In this document: positions 15,057 to 24,223 of the stretch, piece by piece
How positions within the stretch are numbered: the stretch's first letter is position 1
How the letters are laid out: each line of letters begins with the position of its first letter
Assembly (NCBI GenBank): GCA_031285325.1
Contig: JAITWJ010000011.1
Span: forward strand, 1-37,267
DNA length: 37,267 nucleotides
Direction of reading: 5' to 3'
From: Bacteroidales bacterium
Lineage (GTDB): Bacteria; Bacteroidota; Bacteroidia; Bacteroidales; Prolixibacteraceae
Notes under the pieces: generated by a model
The model's input: only the letters and a program-made list of their open reading frames with translations
What the model was told of the DNA's origin: nothing
Databases searched by the model: none
Position numbers and translations under genes: made by a program

Positions 15057-18000
15057 TTATCTGATTCTTTCGGCAATCCACTTGTAGGCGTTTACAAAAG
15101 CCATCATCCAGGGAGTAATTTCATCGTTTTTTCTTTCGGGTGGATAGTAGCCGCATTGCCATGGGAAATATGCCCGCTCAAGGTGTGGCATCATGGCAAG
15201 GTGCCGTCCGTTGTCGGAGCAAAGGCCTGCAATATCAAAATCGGAGCCGTTAGGGTTTGCAGGATACGTGTGGCGGCTGTATTTCATGGTAATTGAGTAT
15301 TGCTTTTCCGGATAAGGAACACTGAAACGGCCTTCGCCATGTGCAACCCATACGCCAAGTTCCATGCCAGACAAGGAGCCTAACATAACTGAGTTGTTAT
15401 CGGTAATGCGTACACCTAAGAATCCGGATTCGAATTTATTGGAATTATTATGGCAAAGTTTAGGTTTATCGTTATGATTGGAATGTAACAGGCCAAGTTC
15501 TATCATTAACTGGCATCCGTTGCACACGCCAAGCGAAAGCGTATCTTCTCTGTCATAAAAGTTGTTGAGGGCAGCAGTGGCTTTTGAATTATACTTAAAA
15601 GCTCCCGCCCATCCTTTAGCCGAACCCAATACGTCGGAATTTGAAAAACCACCTACAAAAACAATCATGTTTATATCTGAAAGAGTTTCGCGCCCCGATA
15701 TAAGATCTGTCATGTGAACATCTTTTACATCGAAACCGGCAAGATACAGGGCATAGGCCATTTCGCGATCGCCATTTACTCCTTTTTCTCTAATTATAGC
15801 AGCTTTTACTCCCGAACATTTTTCCCTGTCTGGAGTTATTCCCAGCGATTTAAAATCGCCTTTAAACGAAATAATATTATAGTTAATTTTATGATTAGTG
15901 AAGTTCGTGTATCTTTCAAGAGCCAATTTCTCTCCCGACTGCCGCCTGTCGAGCATATACGAAGTTTGAAACCATTTCTTTATCATCTCGTTTATATCTA
16001 CACAGAACGAGTGGTTATTGTTTTTTATATGCAAGAACCTGTCGTTAACAGGATGTCCGATTGAATAATATGATATTCCGTTTTCAAGAAATATTTCTGC
16101 AATTTCGCTTTCCTCTTTAACCTGAATAATTATTCCGGGGTTTTGGCTGAAAAGTAATTTTACGGTATCTATTTCATCAATGGCAGTCAGGTTTACGGTA
16201 ATACCTCCTTCATTGTTAGCAAAACACATTTCGAGGAGGGTTGTAATAAGCCCGCCTGCCGAAATGTCGTGCCCTGCAATAATTTTTCCCTGCTTAATAA
16301 GCAACTGTATAACGTTAAATACCTTTTTGAAATATGCCGCATCTTTTACGGTTGGAGCTTCGTTTCCGAGTTTGTTTAGTATTTGTCCGAAACAGCTGCC
16401 GCCCAGCTTGTATTCATCTTTACTGAGGTCTATTAGCAGAAGTCTTGAATCGGGATCGTTTACTATTACAGGCTCTACTATTTTTCTTATATCGCTTACT
16501 TCGGCAGCCGCCGAAATTATCACAGAACCGGGTGATATAACAACATCGCCGTTGTATTTTTGTGTCATCGACAGGCTGTCTTTCCCTGTCGGAATATTTA
16601 TACCAAGAGCTATGGCAAATTCGCTTGCAGCTTTAACAGCATCGTATAGTCTTGCATCTTCGCCGGTATTTTTGCATGGCCACATCCAGTTTGCCGAGAG
16701 TGAAATACTTCTCAATCCATCGGAAAGCGGAGCCCATATAATGTTTGTAAGAGCTTCTGCAATAGAAAGCGTAGCTCCTGCCGATGTATCAATAAGCCCT
16801 GCTGCAGGAGCATGGCCGATTGACGAGGCAAAACCATACTTGCCTCTGTAATCAAGCGTTATTACTCCAAGGTTATTCAGCGGCAGTTGAAGTGGGCCGG
16901 CGCATTGCTGTTTTGCAATCCTGCCGGTTACCGACCTGTCAACTTTATTGGTGAGCCAGTCCTTGCAGGCAACTTCTTCAAGCTGCAATACTTTCTCGAT
17001 ATAGTCTATAATCTTGTTACTGTCGTATTGAAGTTCGTCAAACTGTTCGGTAATTCTATTGTCTTTTATAATAACTTTTGGCGGATTTCCGAACAGGGAA
17101 TCTAAGGACAGGTCTATCGGTTTTTCTTTCGTTACCGGATCTTCAAAAGTAAACCTGTTATCGTCTGTAATTTCGCCAATTACATAAAACGGGGCTCTTT
17201 CGCGTTCTGCAATTGCCCTGAAATTATCAATGTTGTTCTCTTTAAGAACTAATCCCATTCTTTCCTGCGATTCGTTGCCTATAATTTCTTTAAATGAAAG
17301 CGTAGGGTCGCCTACCGGAAGTTTAGAAATATCTATTTTCCCGCCTGTTGCCTCAACAAGTTCAGACAAGCAGTTCAGATGCCCTCCTGCCCCATGGTCG
17401 TGTATTGACACAATTGGGTTGGTGTCCGATTCGGCTAAGGCTCTTATGGCGTTATATACTCTTTTTTGCATTTCAGGATTTGCTCTTTGCACGGCGTTAA
17501 GTTCAATGAAACTGTCGAATTTACCTGTATCTACCGACGAAACTGCACCTCCGCCCATACCAATACGGTAATTGTCGCCTCCAAGCAAAACTATTTTGTC
17601 GCCTTTTTGTGGTATATCTTTTTCGCAGTCCTTTTTCTTTCCGGTGCCAATACCTCCTGCAAGCATTATTACTTTGTCGAATCCGTATTTTTTATTGTTT
17701 TCGAAATGTTCAAATGTGAATACCGAACCACATATAAGGGGCTGGCCAAATTTGTTCCCAAAATCGCTGGCTCCGTTTGACGCTTTGATAAGTATATCTT
17801 CCGGCGACTGATACAGCCATTTTCGCGCTTCGGTTTTTTCTTCCCATTTGCGTGGCCCGTCCGGCCTGGGATACGATGTCATGTAAACTGCTGTTCCTGC
17901 AATTGGTATTGCTCCTTTTCCTCCTGCAATCCTGTCTCTTATTTCGCCGCCTGATCCGGTGGCTGCACCATTGAACGGTTCAACGGTAGTAGGAAAATTA

Positions 18001-18746
18001 TGCGTTTCGGCTTTTAACGAGAGCATAGACTCATAATGTGTTATCCTAAAAAAATCGGGTTTGTTGTGCGATACAGGAGCAAACTGTTCTACTGTTGGGC
18101 CAGCAATAAAAGCACAATTGTCTTTATATGCCGATATTACATAATTAGGGTTTGTTTTTGTTGTATTTTTTATCATTTGGAAAAGCGACGATTCCATTTC
18201 TTTTCCGTTAATTATGAATTTGCCGTTAAATATTTTATGCCGGCAATGTTCCGAATTTACTTGCGAAAAACCGAACACTTCGCTGTCGGTAAGCCTTCTG
18301 CCGAGTTTTTCGGCAAGTTTTTCCAGGTATTCAATCTCTTCACTGTTCAGAGCAAGGCCTTCGTTTTTATTATATTCTGCAATATTATCAATAGAGAGTA
18401 TTGGGTCGGGTTTTTTGTGAACCGTAAATATTTTATTGTTGAGATTTTTGTAAAGAGATTGAAGCATGGGGTCGTATTCAACATTTTCATTTTCTGCTTC
18501 ATAAAATTCCTCTATGCGAATAATGCCATCGATACCAATATTTTGAGTAATTTCAATAGCATTGGTACTCCATGGAGTTAGCATTTCTTTTCGTGGCCCG
18601 ACAAACCATCCGGAAATTTCAGAATCAATAAGAGATTCAGAATAGGAAAAAAGCCATTTTAGTTTTTGAATGTTGCCTGAACTTAGAGGGTTGCAAGAAT
18701 TAACAGCTATAATACTATTATTCTGTGTTTTGAAAAATTGAATCAT
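15057..18746 (-). CDS. purL: Phosphoribosylformylglycinamidine synthase, long single-chain form
   Basis: The product is 1229 aa, the length expected of the fused PurL found in Bacteroidota and Gammaproteobacteria. It holds an N-terminal PurS-like region, two AIRS-type synthetase halves (for example LTDSEVFGFSQVNSEHCRHK, SLKAETHNFPTTVEPFNGAA, IHDHGAGGHLNCLSELVEA) and a C-terminal glutaminase domain with the nucleophile in SLGVCNGCQLM (C1075). The end, HLERAYFPWQCG, carries the glutaminase His. It converts FGAR, ATP and glutamine to FGAM, step 4 of purine synthesis. No frameshift is seen. A -7-like box on the minus strand (18788-18795 in plus coordinates, TATTTTTG) lies ~45 bp upstream, without a -33 partner. 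Confidence 0.96.
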   Translation of the reverse strand: MIQFFKTQNNSIIAVNSCNPLSSGNIQKLKWLFSYSESLIDSEISGWFVGPRKEMLTPWSTNAIEITQNIGIDGIIRIEEFYEAENENVEYDPMLQSLYKNLNNKIFTVHKKPDPILSIDNIAEYNKNEGLALNSEEIEYLEKLAEKLGRRLTDSEVFGFSQVNSEHCRHKIFNGKFIINGKEMESSLFQMIKNTTKTNPNYVISAYKDNCAFIAGPTVEQFAPVSHNKPDFFRITHYESMLSLKAETHNFPTTVEPFNGAATGSGGEIRDRIAGGKGAIPIAGTAVYMTSYPRPDGPRKWEEKTEARKWLYQSPEDILIKASNGASDFGNKFGQPLICGSVFTFEHFENNKKYGFDKVIMLAGGIGTGKKKDCEKDIPQKGDKIVLLGGDNYRIGMGGGAVSSVDTGKFDSFIELNAVQRANPEMQKRVYNAIRALAESDTNPIVSIHDHGAGGHLNCLSELVEATGGKIDISKLPVGDPTLSFKEIIGNESQERMGLVLKENNIDNFRAIAERERAPFYVIGEITDDNRFTFEDPVTKEKPIDLSLDSLFGNPPKVIIKDNRITEQFDELQYDSNKIIDYIEKVLQLEEVACKDWLTNKVDRSVTGRIAKQQCAGPLQLPLNNLGVITLDYRGKYGFASSIGHAPAAGLIDTSAGATLSIAEALTNIIWAPLSDGLRSISLSANWMWPCKNTGEDARLYDAVKAASEFAIALGINIPTGKDSLSMTQKYNGDVVISPGSVIISAAAEVSDIRKIVEPVIVNDPDSRLLLIDLSKDEYKLGGSCFGQILNKLGNEAPTVKDAAYFKKVFNVIQLLIKQGKIIAGHDISAGGLITTLLEMCFANNEGGITVNLTAIDEIDTVKLLFSQNPGIIIQVKEESEIAEIFLENGISYYSIGHPVNDRFLHIKNNNHSFCVDINEMIKKWFQTSYMLDRRQSGEKLALERYTNFTNHKINYNIISFKGDFKSLGITPDREKCSGVKAAIIREKGVNGDREMAYALYLAGFDVKDVHMTDLISGRETLSDINMIVFVGGFSNSDVLGSAKGWAGAFKYNSKATAALNNFYDREDTLSLGVCNGCQLMIELGLLHSNHNDKPKLCHNNSNKFESGFLGVRITDNNSVMLGSLSGMELGVWVAHGEGRFSVPYPEKQYSITMKYSRHTYPANPNGSDFDIAGLCSDNGRHLAMMPHLERAYFPWQCGYYPPERKNDEITPWMMAFVNAYKWIAERIR

Positions 18747-18888
18747 TTTAAATCTGTTTTATTTGGAACATGTTATAAAACACATTTCAAAAATAACAAT
18801 TATTCATTAGGCAGAACTTAAATTTTGTACATGATGTGTAATGATTGAATAGTTTTAACACAAAACCGTTAATTGAGTTACCTGCTTG

Positions 18889-19032
18889 GAAACTGTTTTG
18901 AATTTACCTGACAATTTTTTACCCTCGAAACAGGTAGCGGAACTTCCCGAAAGGTTCCCTGAGGGGTCGGGCAAGGTAGCGGAACTTCCCGAAGGCAATT
19001 TGCCTTTCAAAATTCATATTCAAAACAATTTA
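18889..19032 (+). repeat. 42-bp-module element, copy B (one full and one partial module)
   Basis: The left end GAAACTGTTTTGAATTT starts at 18889. The right end holds the inverted ATTCAAAACA (19018-19027). The leader, ending ACCCTCGAAACAG, is nearly identical to that of copy D. Modules start at 18933 and 18975, exactly 42 bp apart, with a GGAA-C-TTCC palindrome and a GC-rich second palindrome; the second module is truncated. It fills most of the gap 18747-19055. The remainder (18747-18888) shows nothing beyond the purL upstream region. Confidence 0.8.
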
Positions 19033-19055
19033 TGATTATTGTCGGGTATTTTGAT

Positions 19056-20921
19056 TCAATTGCAATACCTTTTAATAATGTTGTAGGCACCTTCTATACC
19101 GAGTTCGCCTGCGTGGCTAAGGTCGATTGCGCCGCCTTCCACATCGTCAAGATAAATTTTGGTGAGGCCACGATTAAAATAGGCTTCTGCAAATTCGGGA
19201 TCAAGTTCAATGGCGCGGCCTAAATCTTCAATGGCTGCTTCATAGTCTTTCAGCCTGAGTTTTATATATGCCCGGTTGTAGTATCCGAAAACAAATTTTG
19301 GATTTAGATTCAATGCTGTATCATAATCTTCCAGTATATATTGGTAATCGAGTATTTGTTGTGGTTCTGTATTGGTGTTTTCATAGAAACGCTGTGTAAC
19401 CGGAATACTGAATTCAGAAATATTACCGGTGAGTGATTCCATTTCCTGTATCATTTTAAACCGGCAGTTGGCTCTCGAAAAATAGGCAATTGCTTCTTCG
19501 TTATTCATGTTAATGGCTTGGTTTAAATCGGCCATAGCCTCGTTGTACTTCCCTGTAAGACTGTAGAAGATGCCTCGGCTAAGGCGGTTATGCCCATTGT
19601 CTTGCATGTTTATGCGTTCATTAAAATACAGTATGAAGTTTTCAAAAACAGGGATATATTCGTTTGAAGGCTTATTTGAAATGGTAAACAGCGGGTTGTA
19701 GTTGTTTTTCAGGTTTATTTCGTCAATGTCTATGCTGTAGTATTGAAAACGGTCGTAGTTAACCGCATTTCTTTCGAAAGCCGAGATTACAAAAATGAGT
19801 TGTAAATCAATAACCACATTTCTGTTTTGTACACGTCCGGATGTTATTTCCTCATCGTTGGGAATATTTCGTGTATCTTCAGCCACTACATTCATACGCC
19901 GCCGCCGGTTTTGTTCTGAATTATTCTGGTTTCCCTGATTTTGGCTTTGCTGATTCTGATTGCTCTGATTGGTTTGATTGTTCTGACTGTTTTGTTGGGC
20001 TTGATACGTTTGCCCGGCATCGGCGCTAAACCTGTTAATATCGAATTTCGGATCGAGCTGCGCCGCAATTTCATAATCGCGTTCAAAGCCCGGACGGCCA
20101 AGTGCTTCGCGTGCTATGGCTCTGTTAAAGTACGAACTTGCTATTTCGGGATTTAACTGAATAGCCATGTCGTAATCCATAATTGCTCCGGAATAATCTT
20201 CGAGTTTGTGTTTAACTATACCACGGTTGTTAAATGCAAACGCATTTTTAGGGTCGAGGTTCAGGCATTGGTCATAATCGCGTAGCGCCGAGGCATAATC
20301 TTCCAGTTCGAAACGGGCCAGCCCACGGTTAAGGTATGCTTCGGCATAATACGGACGAATCATGATAACCTCGTTTAAATCGCGTATTGCACCCCTTATA
20401 TCGTTTTGCATAATTTTTGCGTTGCTGCGATTCATAAAGGCATTTATCGATCTTGGGTTTATTTCCAATGCCTTGTTGTAGTCTTCAATGGCTCCTTCCA
20501 AGTTTTTTTGAGATAGTTTGGCGATACCCCGATTGTTGTATATACTTTCATCGTCAGGATCGAATTCAAGAGCTCTGTTATAATCTTTTATTGCATTTTC
20601 AAAATCGTGCATGCTATGGTAGGCCATGCCGCGATTAGCGTATGCCCACGGATAAAAAGGTTTTATTTCAATGGCTTTGTTATAGTCAAGAATAGCGCCT
20701 CGGTGGTCTTCCAGTTGATGTTTGGCAATTCCACGATAAAAATAAGCTTCAGGCAAATAGGGCCTGAATTTTATAACAATGTTAAAATACTCAATGGCTC
20801 CGGTATAGTTGCCAATCTGAGTACGTGTTTGGCCTACTGTCATATAATGGTTAACGTTTACCTGAGCTTGAACAAGCAGCGCAAGAAAAACATTCAAAAC
20901 CAATACAAATAATCGCTTCAT
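19056..20921 (-). CDS. Exported TPR-repeat protein with an Asn/Gln-rich linker
   Basis: The product is 621 aa. The signal peptide MKRLFVLVLNVFLALLVQAQ is followed by about eight tetratricopeptide repeats in exact 34-residue register (about 24-292), many with NRGIAKxxLEDYxGAIxDYxxAI. A low-complexity linker (about 304-338) is almost pure Asn/Gln with a few Ser and ends in RRRR. A ~115-residue spacer and further TPRs (about 455-610) complete the protein. TPR arrays bind protein partners; the site here is probably periplasmic. No enzyme domain is present, so the partner and role are unknown. On the minus strand a TACCTTTG box (plus coordinates 20947-20954) lies ~25 bp upstream of the start. Confidence 0.85.
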   Translation of the reverse strand: MKRLFVLVLNVFLALLVQAQVNVNHYMTVGQTRTQIGNYTGAIEYFNIVIKFRPYLPEAYFYRGIAKHQLEDHRGAILDYNKAIEIKPFYPWAYANRGMAYHSMHDFENAIKDYNRALEFDPDDESIYNNRGIAKLSQKNLEGAIEDYNKALEINPRSINAFMNRSNAKIMQNDIRGAIRDLNEVIMIRPYYAEAYLNRGLARFELEDYASALRDYDQCLNLDPKNAFAFNNRGIVKHKLEDYSGAIMDYDMAIQLNPEIASSYFNRAIAREALGRPGFERDYEIAAQLDPKFDINRFSADAGQTYQAQQNSQNNQTNQSNQNQQSQNQGNQNNSEQNRRRRMNVVAEDTRNIPNDEEITSGRVQNRNVVIDLQLIFVISAFERNAVNYDRFQYYSIDIDEINLKNNYNPLFTISNKPSNEYIPVFENFILYFNERINMQDNGHNRLSRGIFYSLTGKYNEAMADLNQAINMNNEEAIAYFSRANCRFKMIQEMESLTGNISEFSIPVTQRFYENTNTEPQQILDYQYILEDYDTALNLNPKFVFGYYNRAYIKLRLKDYEAAIEDLGRAIELDPEFAEAYFNRGLTKIYLDDVEGGAIDLSHAGELGIEGAYNIIKRYCN

Positions 20922-20946
20922 ACAAGATATTAAGTATGGGTGAAAA

Positions 20947-20954
20947 CAAAGGTA
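20947..20954 (-). promoter_or_regulatory. -7 promoter box of the TPR gene
   Basis: The minus-strand sequence TACCTTTG matches TAnnTTTG and lies ~25 bp before the ATG at 20921. No clear -33 element is seen. The rest of 20955-21098 is AT-rich and shows no gene. Confidence 0.35.
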
Positions 20955-21098
20955 GCATTTTACAAATATTTCGTGTATTCTTAATTAATTCATTTAACTT
21001 TTTTTACGGAAATACAAATACCATATCTCGTAATTGAGCATGCATGCCTTTGTTGTTTTGGATGAATTTGCTTAAATTATTCATGCCATACTCTTTTT

Positions 21099-21542
21099 AT
21101 AAACTGTTTTGAATTTCGGGAAACATGGAAACACAATTGACAGTTGACTGGATAATTAATAACCGTAATTATTAATTGCTTGGGCAGGAGGTTGTTCAGA
21201 TGCAGGTTTTTTATTTTCGTAATGAACAATATAAATGTGAATAAACGGCAGGTTAAACGGGTGTCGCTCCGGAGCGAAAGCATGCCGGAGGGCTCGGCGA
21301 GGGTGTCGCTCCGGAGCGAAAGTATGTCCGAGGGGTCGGCGGGGGTATCGCTCCGGAGCGAAAGGTTCCCCGAGGGGTCGGCGAAGGTATCGCTCCAGAG
21401 CGACAGTGTTCCGTAAGGGTGTGCGGTTGCACGGCCGGTTCTCGACAGTACGGGCTGACGGCTTTTAGGGGGTAAAGGAATAAGTTGGGAGAAGGTAAGG
21501 TTTCAAAAAAAACGTGTCGGGTAAATTCAAAACAGTTTCTTA
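21099..21542 (+). repeat. 42-bp-module element, copy C (about four modules, full inverted ends)
   Basis: The left end AAACTGTTTTGAATTT (21101-21116) is matched by the inverted right end AAATTCAAAACAGTTTCT (21523-21540). TATA flanks the left end and TTATA the right, but no certain target duplication can be called. An AT-rich inverted repeat in the leader (21154-21162 / 21169-21177) matches that of copy A. Modules start at 21260, 21302, 21344 and 21386, each step exactly 42 bp; the last is degenerate. Module palindromes are TCGCTCCGGAGCGA and CCGAGGGGTCGG, centred 21 bp apart. About 110 bp of other sequence separates the last module from the right end. Small frames across the array are by-products of a period divisible by three. 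It fills most of the gap 20922-21649. Confidence 0.85.
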
Positions 21543-21649
21543 TAAATTTAAAAATGTTTGAAAAGTTTAACAGTTTCGCATTAAAATGTAGTTTATTCAT
21601 TTAAATTATTCTATGTTCGTGTTTTTCGATTAGAAAGCGATTACGCAAT

Positions 21650-22621
21650 ATGTCAGTATTAAAAAATATTCAGGCGCCTATTGAAAATGAGATCAAAGAA
21701 TTTGAGTCTTACTTCAAGAAGTCGTTACAGAGCGATATACCTTTTTTGGGCACCATACTTAATTTTTTATACCGTACAGGCGGCAAGCAGATTCGCACTA
21801 TGTTCGTGTTTCTTTCAGCAAAAATGATTGGCGAAACTAACGAGTTTTCGCAATTGGCAGCCTGTTCTATCGAACTGCTGCACACAGCAACTTTGGTACA
21901 CGATGATGTTGTTGACGAGTCGTACGAGCGTAGAGGCACATTTTCGGTAAAAGCGCTCTGGAAAAACAAGCTTGCCGTTTTGGTTGGCGATTATATTCTC
22001 GCAAAAGGGCTGTTACTTATGTTAGAAAACAGAAAATACAATTTTCTGCATATAATATCGGAAGCAGTAAAGGATATGAGCGAGGGAGAAGCCATACAGA
22101 TAAAAAGAAGTCGTAATCTTGATATTGACTATGATACTTATTTTGAAATAATAAAGAAAAAAACAGCTTCGCTTATTGCAACAAGTATGTCTATTGGTGC
22201 GGCATCGGCCACAACCGATGAGGCTATTCATAATAAAATGTACAAAATAGGCCAGGATGCGGGAATTGCCTTTCAGATTAGAGATGATATTTTAGATTAT
22301 CAGGTGAAAGGTTTTACCGGAAAACCTGCGGGTAACGATATCAAAGAAAAAAAAATTACACTGCCGCTTTTGTATGTGTTAAACAATTCGTCGTGTGCCG
22401 AAAGGAAAAGGATTCTGCGCTTAATTAAACACAACAACAACCCTGCTGTTGTTCGGGAAATAATTCAACTGGTAACCGAAAAAGGCGGCCTTGTGTATGC
22501 ATCGCAAAAAATGGAAGAATTTAAAGACAGGGCAATTAGCGGACTAATGGAATTTGAAGATTCGCAGGCACGAAACTCGTTGATAGAACTGATGAAATAT
22601 ATTACAACACGAAAGAAATAA
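21650..22621 (+). CDS. ispB: Polyprenyl (probably octaprenyl-type) diphosphate synthase
   Basis: The product is 323 aa, an all-helical trans-prenyltransferase. The substrate-binding Lys/Arg block GGKQIR (45-50), the first Asp-rich motif LVHDDVVDE (DDVVD 85-89) and the second IRDDILDY (DDILD 212-216) are intact. These bind the allylic diphosphate and isopentenyl diphosphate through Mg2+. The residues just before the first motif are small rather than bulky aromatic, which favours a long product, probably the side chain of menaquinone. The exact chain length cannot be read from sequence. It is convergent with hisG, with a strong hairpin between. Confidence 0.9.
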   Translation: MSVLKNIQAPIENEIKEFESYFKKSLQSDIPFLGTILNFLYRTGGKQIRTMFVFLSAKMIGETNEFSQLAACSIELLHTATLVHDDVVDESYERRGTFSVKALWKNKLAVLVGDYILAKGLLLMLENRKYNFLHIISEAVKDMSEGEAIQIKRSRNLDIDYDTYFEIIKKKTASLIATSMSIGAASATTDEAIHNKMYKIGQDAGIAFQIRDDILDYQVKGFTGKPAGNDIKEKKITLPLLYVLNNSSCAERKRILRLIKHNNNPAVVREIIQLVTEKGGLVYASQKMEEFKDRAISGLMEFEDSQARNSLIELMKYITTRKK

Positions 22622-22660
22622 TTTCGAGAACCTCTAATGAATTTTAGAGGTTCTCGAAAT
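22621..22660. terminator. Bidirectional terminator hairpin between ispB and hisG
   Basis: A perfect 17-bp inverted repeat, ATTTCGAGAACCTCTAA (22621-22637) with its complement at 22644-22660 and a 6-nt loop, starts at the last base of the ispB stop and ends 4 bp before the hisG stop. A/T-rich arms on both sides make it usable in both directions. Confidence 0.8.
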
Positions 22661-22664
22661 ATTG

Positions 22665-23711
22665 TCAGAATCCTAAAACATTAATACTTGGTATTGATGA
22701 ATTTATAGGAAGGGTATCTATGTTAACAGCATTTCGCAGTGCCAGTTCGAAACGTATTTGCGCCAGCGGCAATTTATGCTGTTTGGTATCAACCTGAATA
22801 CTGAATTGCGTATGTGTTTTCCCCTGGTTTATGGTTGGTTCGTCGGCATAAAGGTTATTTTCTTTCAGAAATGATTCTATCTCGGGAATGGAATTATTCG
22901 GGATATTAAAAAGAATCATTACCTTATTTTCGGCATTAACGCTTCCGTAAAGGTTCAGTAAAAACATTTTCAGAAGTTTGCTTTTTTTCTCATTGGTTTT
23001 TAGTTTGGGAGAAACAAAAATACCTGTATGGGAAACCATTATTTCATCAATTATTTTTAGCTTGTAATTTCTTATTGCACTTCCCGACTGGGTTATTTCG
23101 ATACCCAAATCAGTTCCTGCATTTTTTACCTTAGCCTCGGTTTTTCCCCAGGTTTCATAAATAACAATCCCTTTGTCAATTTTGGGCATAGTTTTATATT
23201 TTTGAACACTGAAGGCTGAAAATTCTTCAAATTTCCCAATATCTTTTAACCGGTTTTGAATCCAGCTTAATGCTATGTATGGCATTTCTGCGGCAACTGT
23301 TATAATGTTTTTTGTTTTGCACAGTCTTTCCAGAATTTCGACAACTGAGTTTTCACTTTCCTGCGAAGCAATTCCTACAATGCGCACACCGCCTCTGTTC
23401 AGTGAAAGTACTTCTTCAATTTCTATATCGGTATTGTATTCAAGTTTTAATTCCAGAATCCGTTCTTGAATCCAGTCGCAGCCGGCAATTGCAACATCCA
23501 ATTCATCTATTCCGAGTTGTGAACCAAATTCTTGCGGCCTGCCATCCCATCCAAAAAGAAAGTTCATTGACCCGAACTCGGTTGGGCCGCCTGTTTCGTA
23601 TCCTTTTGAAGTAAAGCCCGCATGTTTCAGCAATTGAATTAAGTTACCGCCTCTGCCGGGGTCGGCCAATGAGCCTGCAGGCATACCAATAATAAGTTTT
23701 TCGTCTTGCAT
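22665..23711 (-). CDS. hisG: ATP phosphoribosyltransferase, divergent variant
   Basis: The product is 348 aa. The N-terminus LIIGMPAGSLADP (6-18) matches the HisG opening, but an insertion rich in Gly (about 18-62) follows. LDVAIAGCDWIQE (71-83) is the conserved 'V.ITG.D.V.E' block. The PRPP loop is altered: EITQSGSAIRNYKL (205-218) stands where a DxVxTGxTL pattern is usual. The ~90-residue C-terminal part (about 260-348) is compatible with the regulatory domain of long-form HisG. The reaction, ATP plus PRPP to phosphoribosyl-ATP, is step 1 of histidine synthesis. It lies 38 bp downstream of hisI on the same strand, which supports the call. The changes are in-frame and regular, so this is a variant rather than a broken gene. 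Confidence 0.75.
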   Translation of the reverse strand: MQDEKLIIGMPAGSLADPGRGGNLIQLLKHAGFTSKGYETGGPTEFGSMNFLFGWDGRPQEFGSQLGIDELDVAIAGCDWIQERILELKLEYNTDIEIEEVLSLNRGGVRIVGIASQESENSVVEILERLCKTKNIITVAAEMPYIALSWIQNRLKDIGKFEEFSAFSVQKYKTMPKIDKGIVIYETWGKTEAKVKNAGTDLGIEITQSGSAIRNYKLKIIDEIMVSHTGIFVSPKLKTNEKKSKLLKMFLLNLYGSVNAENKVMILFNIPNNSIPEIESFLKENNLYADEPTINQGKTHTQFSIQVDTKQHKLPLAQIRFELALRNAVNIDTLPINSSIPSINVLGF

Positions 23712-23749
23712 CAGATTATAATTTTATAGTAATTTCATTCAGGTTTAAT

Positions 23750-24139
23750 TTACATACATATTACTTCAAGAGAATCGTTATCGTTTAATTTTCTGTAATA
23801 GCACGATTTATAAGGCAGGCCATCTTCTTTTTTTGCATGGCAGGCACCTTTGCCTTCAGGAGTTACCAGATACAGTAATGAGTTTTGTTCGCAATTAATT
23901 CTGATCTCTTCAATTTTAAGCATATCGCCCGATGTTAATCCTTTTTTCCATAGTTCGTTGCGGCTCCGGCTCCAGTACGTTGCATAACCACTTCTGCGAG
24001 TTTCTTCAAAAGCCTCTTTATTTACAAACGATAAAATAAGTACTTCTTTTGTTGCGAAATCCTGGGTAACAACAGGTAAAAGTTTTTGATTGTCTGTTCC
24101 AAAATCAATCAGTAATTCACTTGTATATTCTTTGCTCAT
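23750..24139 (-). CDS. hisI: Phosphoribosyl-AMP cyclohydrolase, variant metal site
   Basis: The product is 129 aa, HisI without a HisE domain. TQDFATKEVLILSFVNKEA, YWSRSRNELWKKGLTSGD and GACHAKK...SCYYR follow the family in order. The zinc cysteines C83, C100 and C113 are present. The usual DCDxD magnesium triad is replaced by NCEQN (82-86), and about five residues are added between the ACH and SC motifs. It catalyses step 3 of histidine synthesis, opening the purine ring of PR-AMP. It is the first gene of the hisI-hisG pair. Both members depart from the common form, so they may belong to one co-evolved clade. Confidence 0.85.
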   Translation of the reverse strand: MSKEYTSELLIDFGTDNQKLLPVVTQDFATKEVLILSFVNKEAFEETRRSGYATYWSRSRNELWKKGLTSGDMLKIEEIRINCEQNSLLYLVTPEGKGACHAKKEDGLPYKSCYYRKLNDNDSLEVICM

Positions 24140-24223
24140 ATATGTTTTTTTGAAAGTCTGCTAAAGTAGAAATTTCTTTTAAAAGTATGCTAAAAATTAA
24201 TTATATTAATTAACACAGGTATA

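Noticed and set aside
21180-21416. 78-aa frame with 14-residue repeats (VSLRSESMPEGSAR type) in repeat copy C
   Set aside because: A 42-bp period keeps frames open on both strands; there is no start context, and the repeat varies by palindrome rather than by codon.
22665-23711. hisG as a decayed pseudogene because of its odd motifs
   Set aside because: The frame is intact over 348 codons, and conserved blocks are in order beside hisI; a functional variant is more likely.
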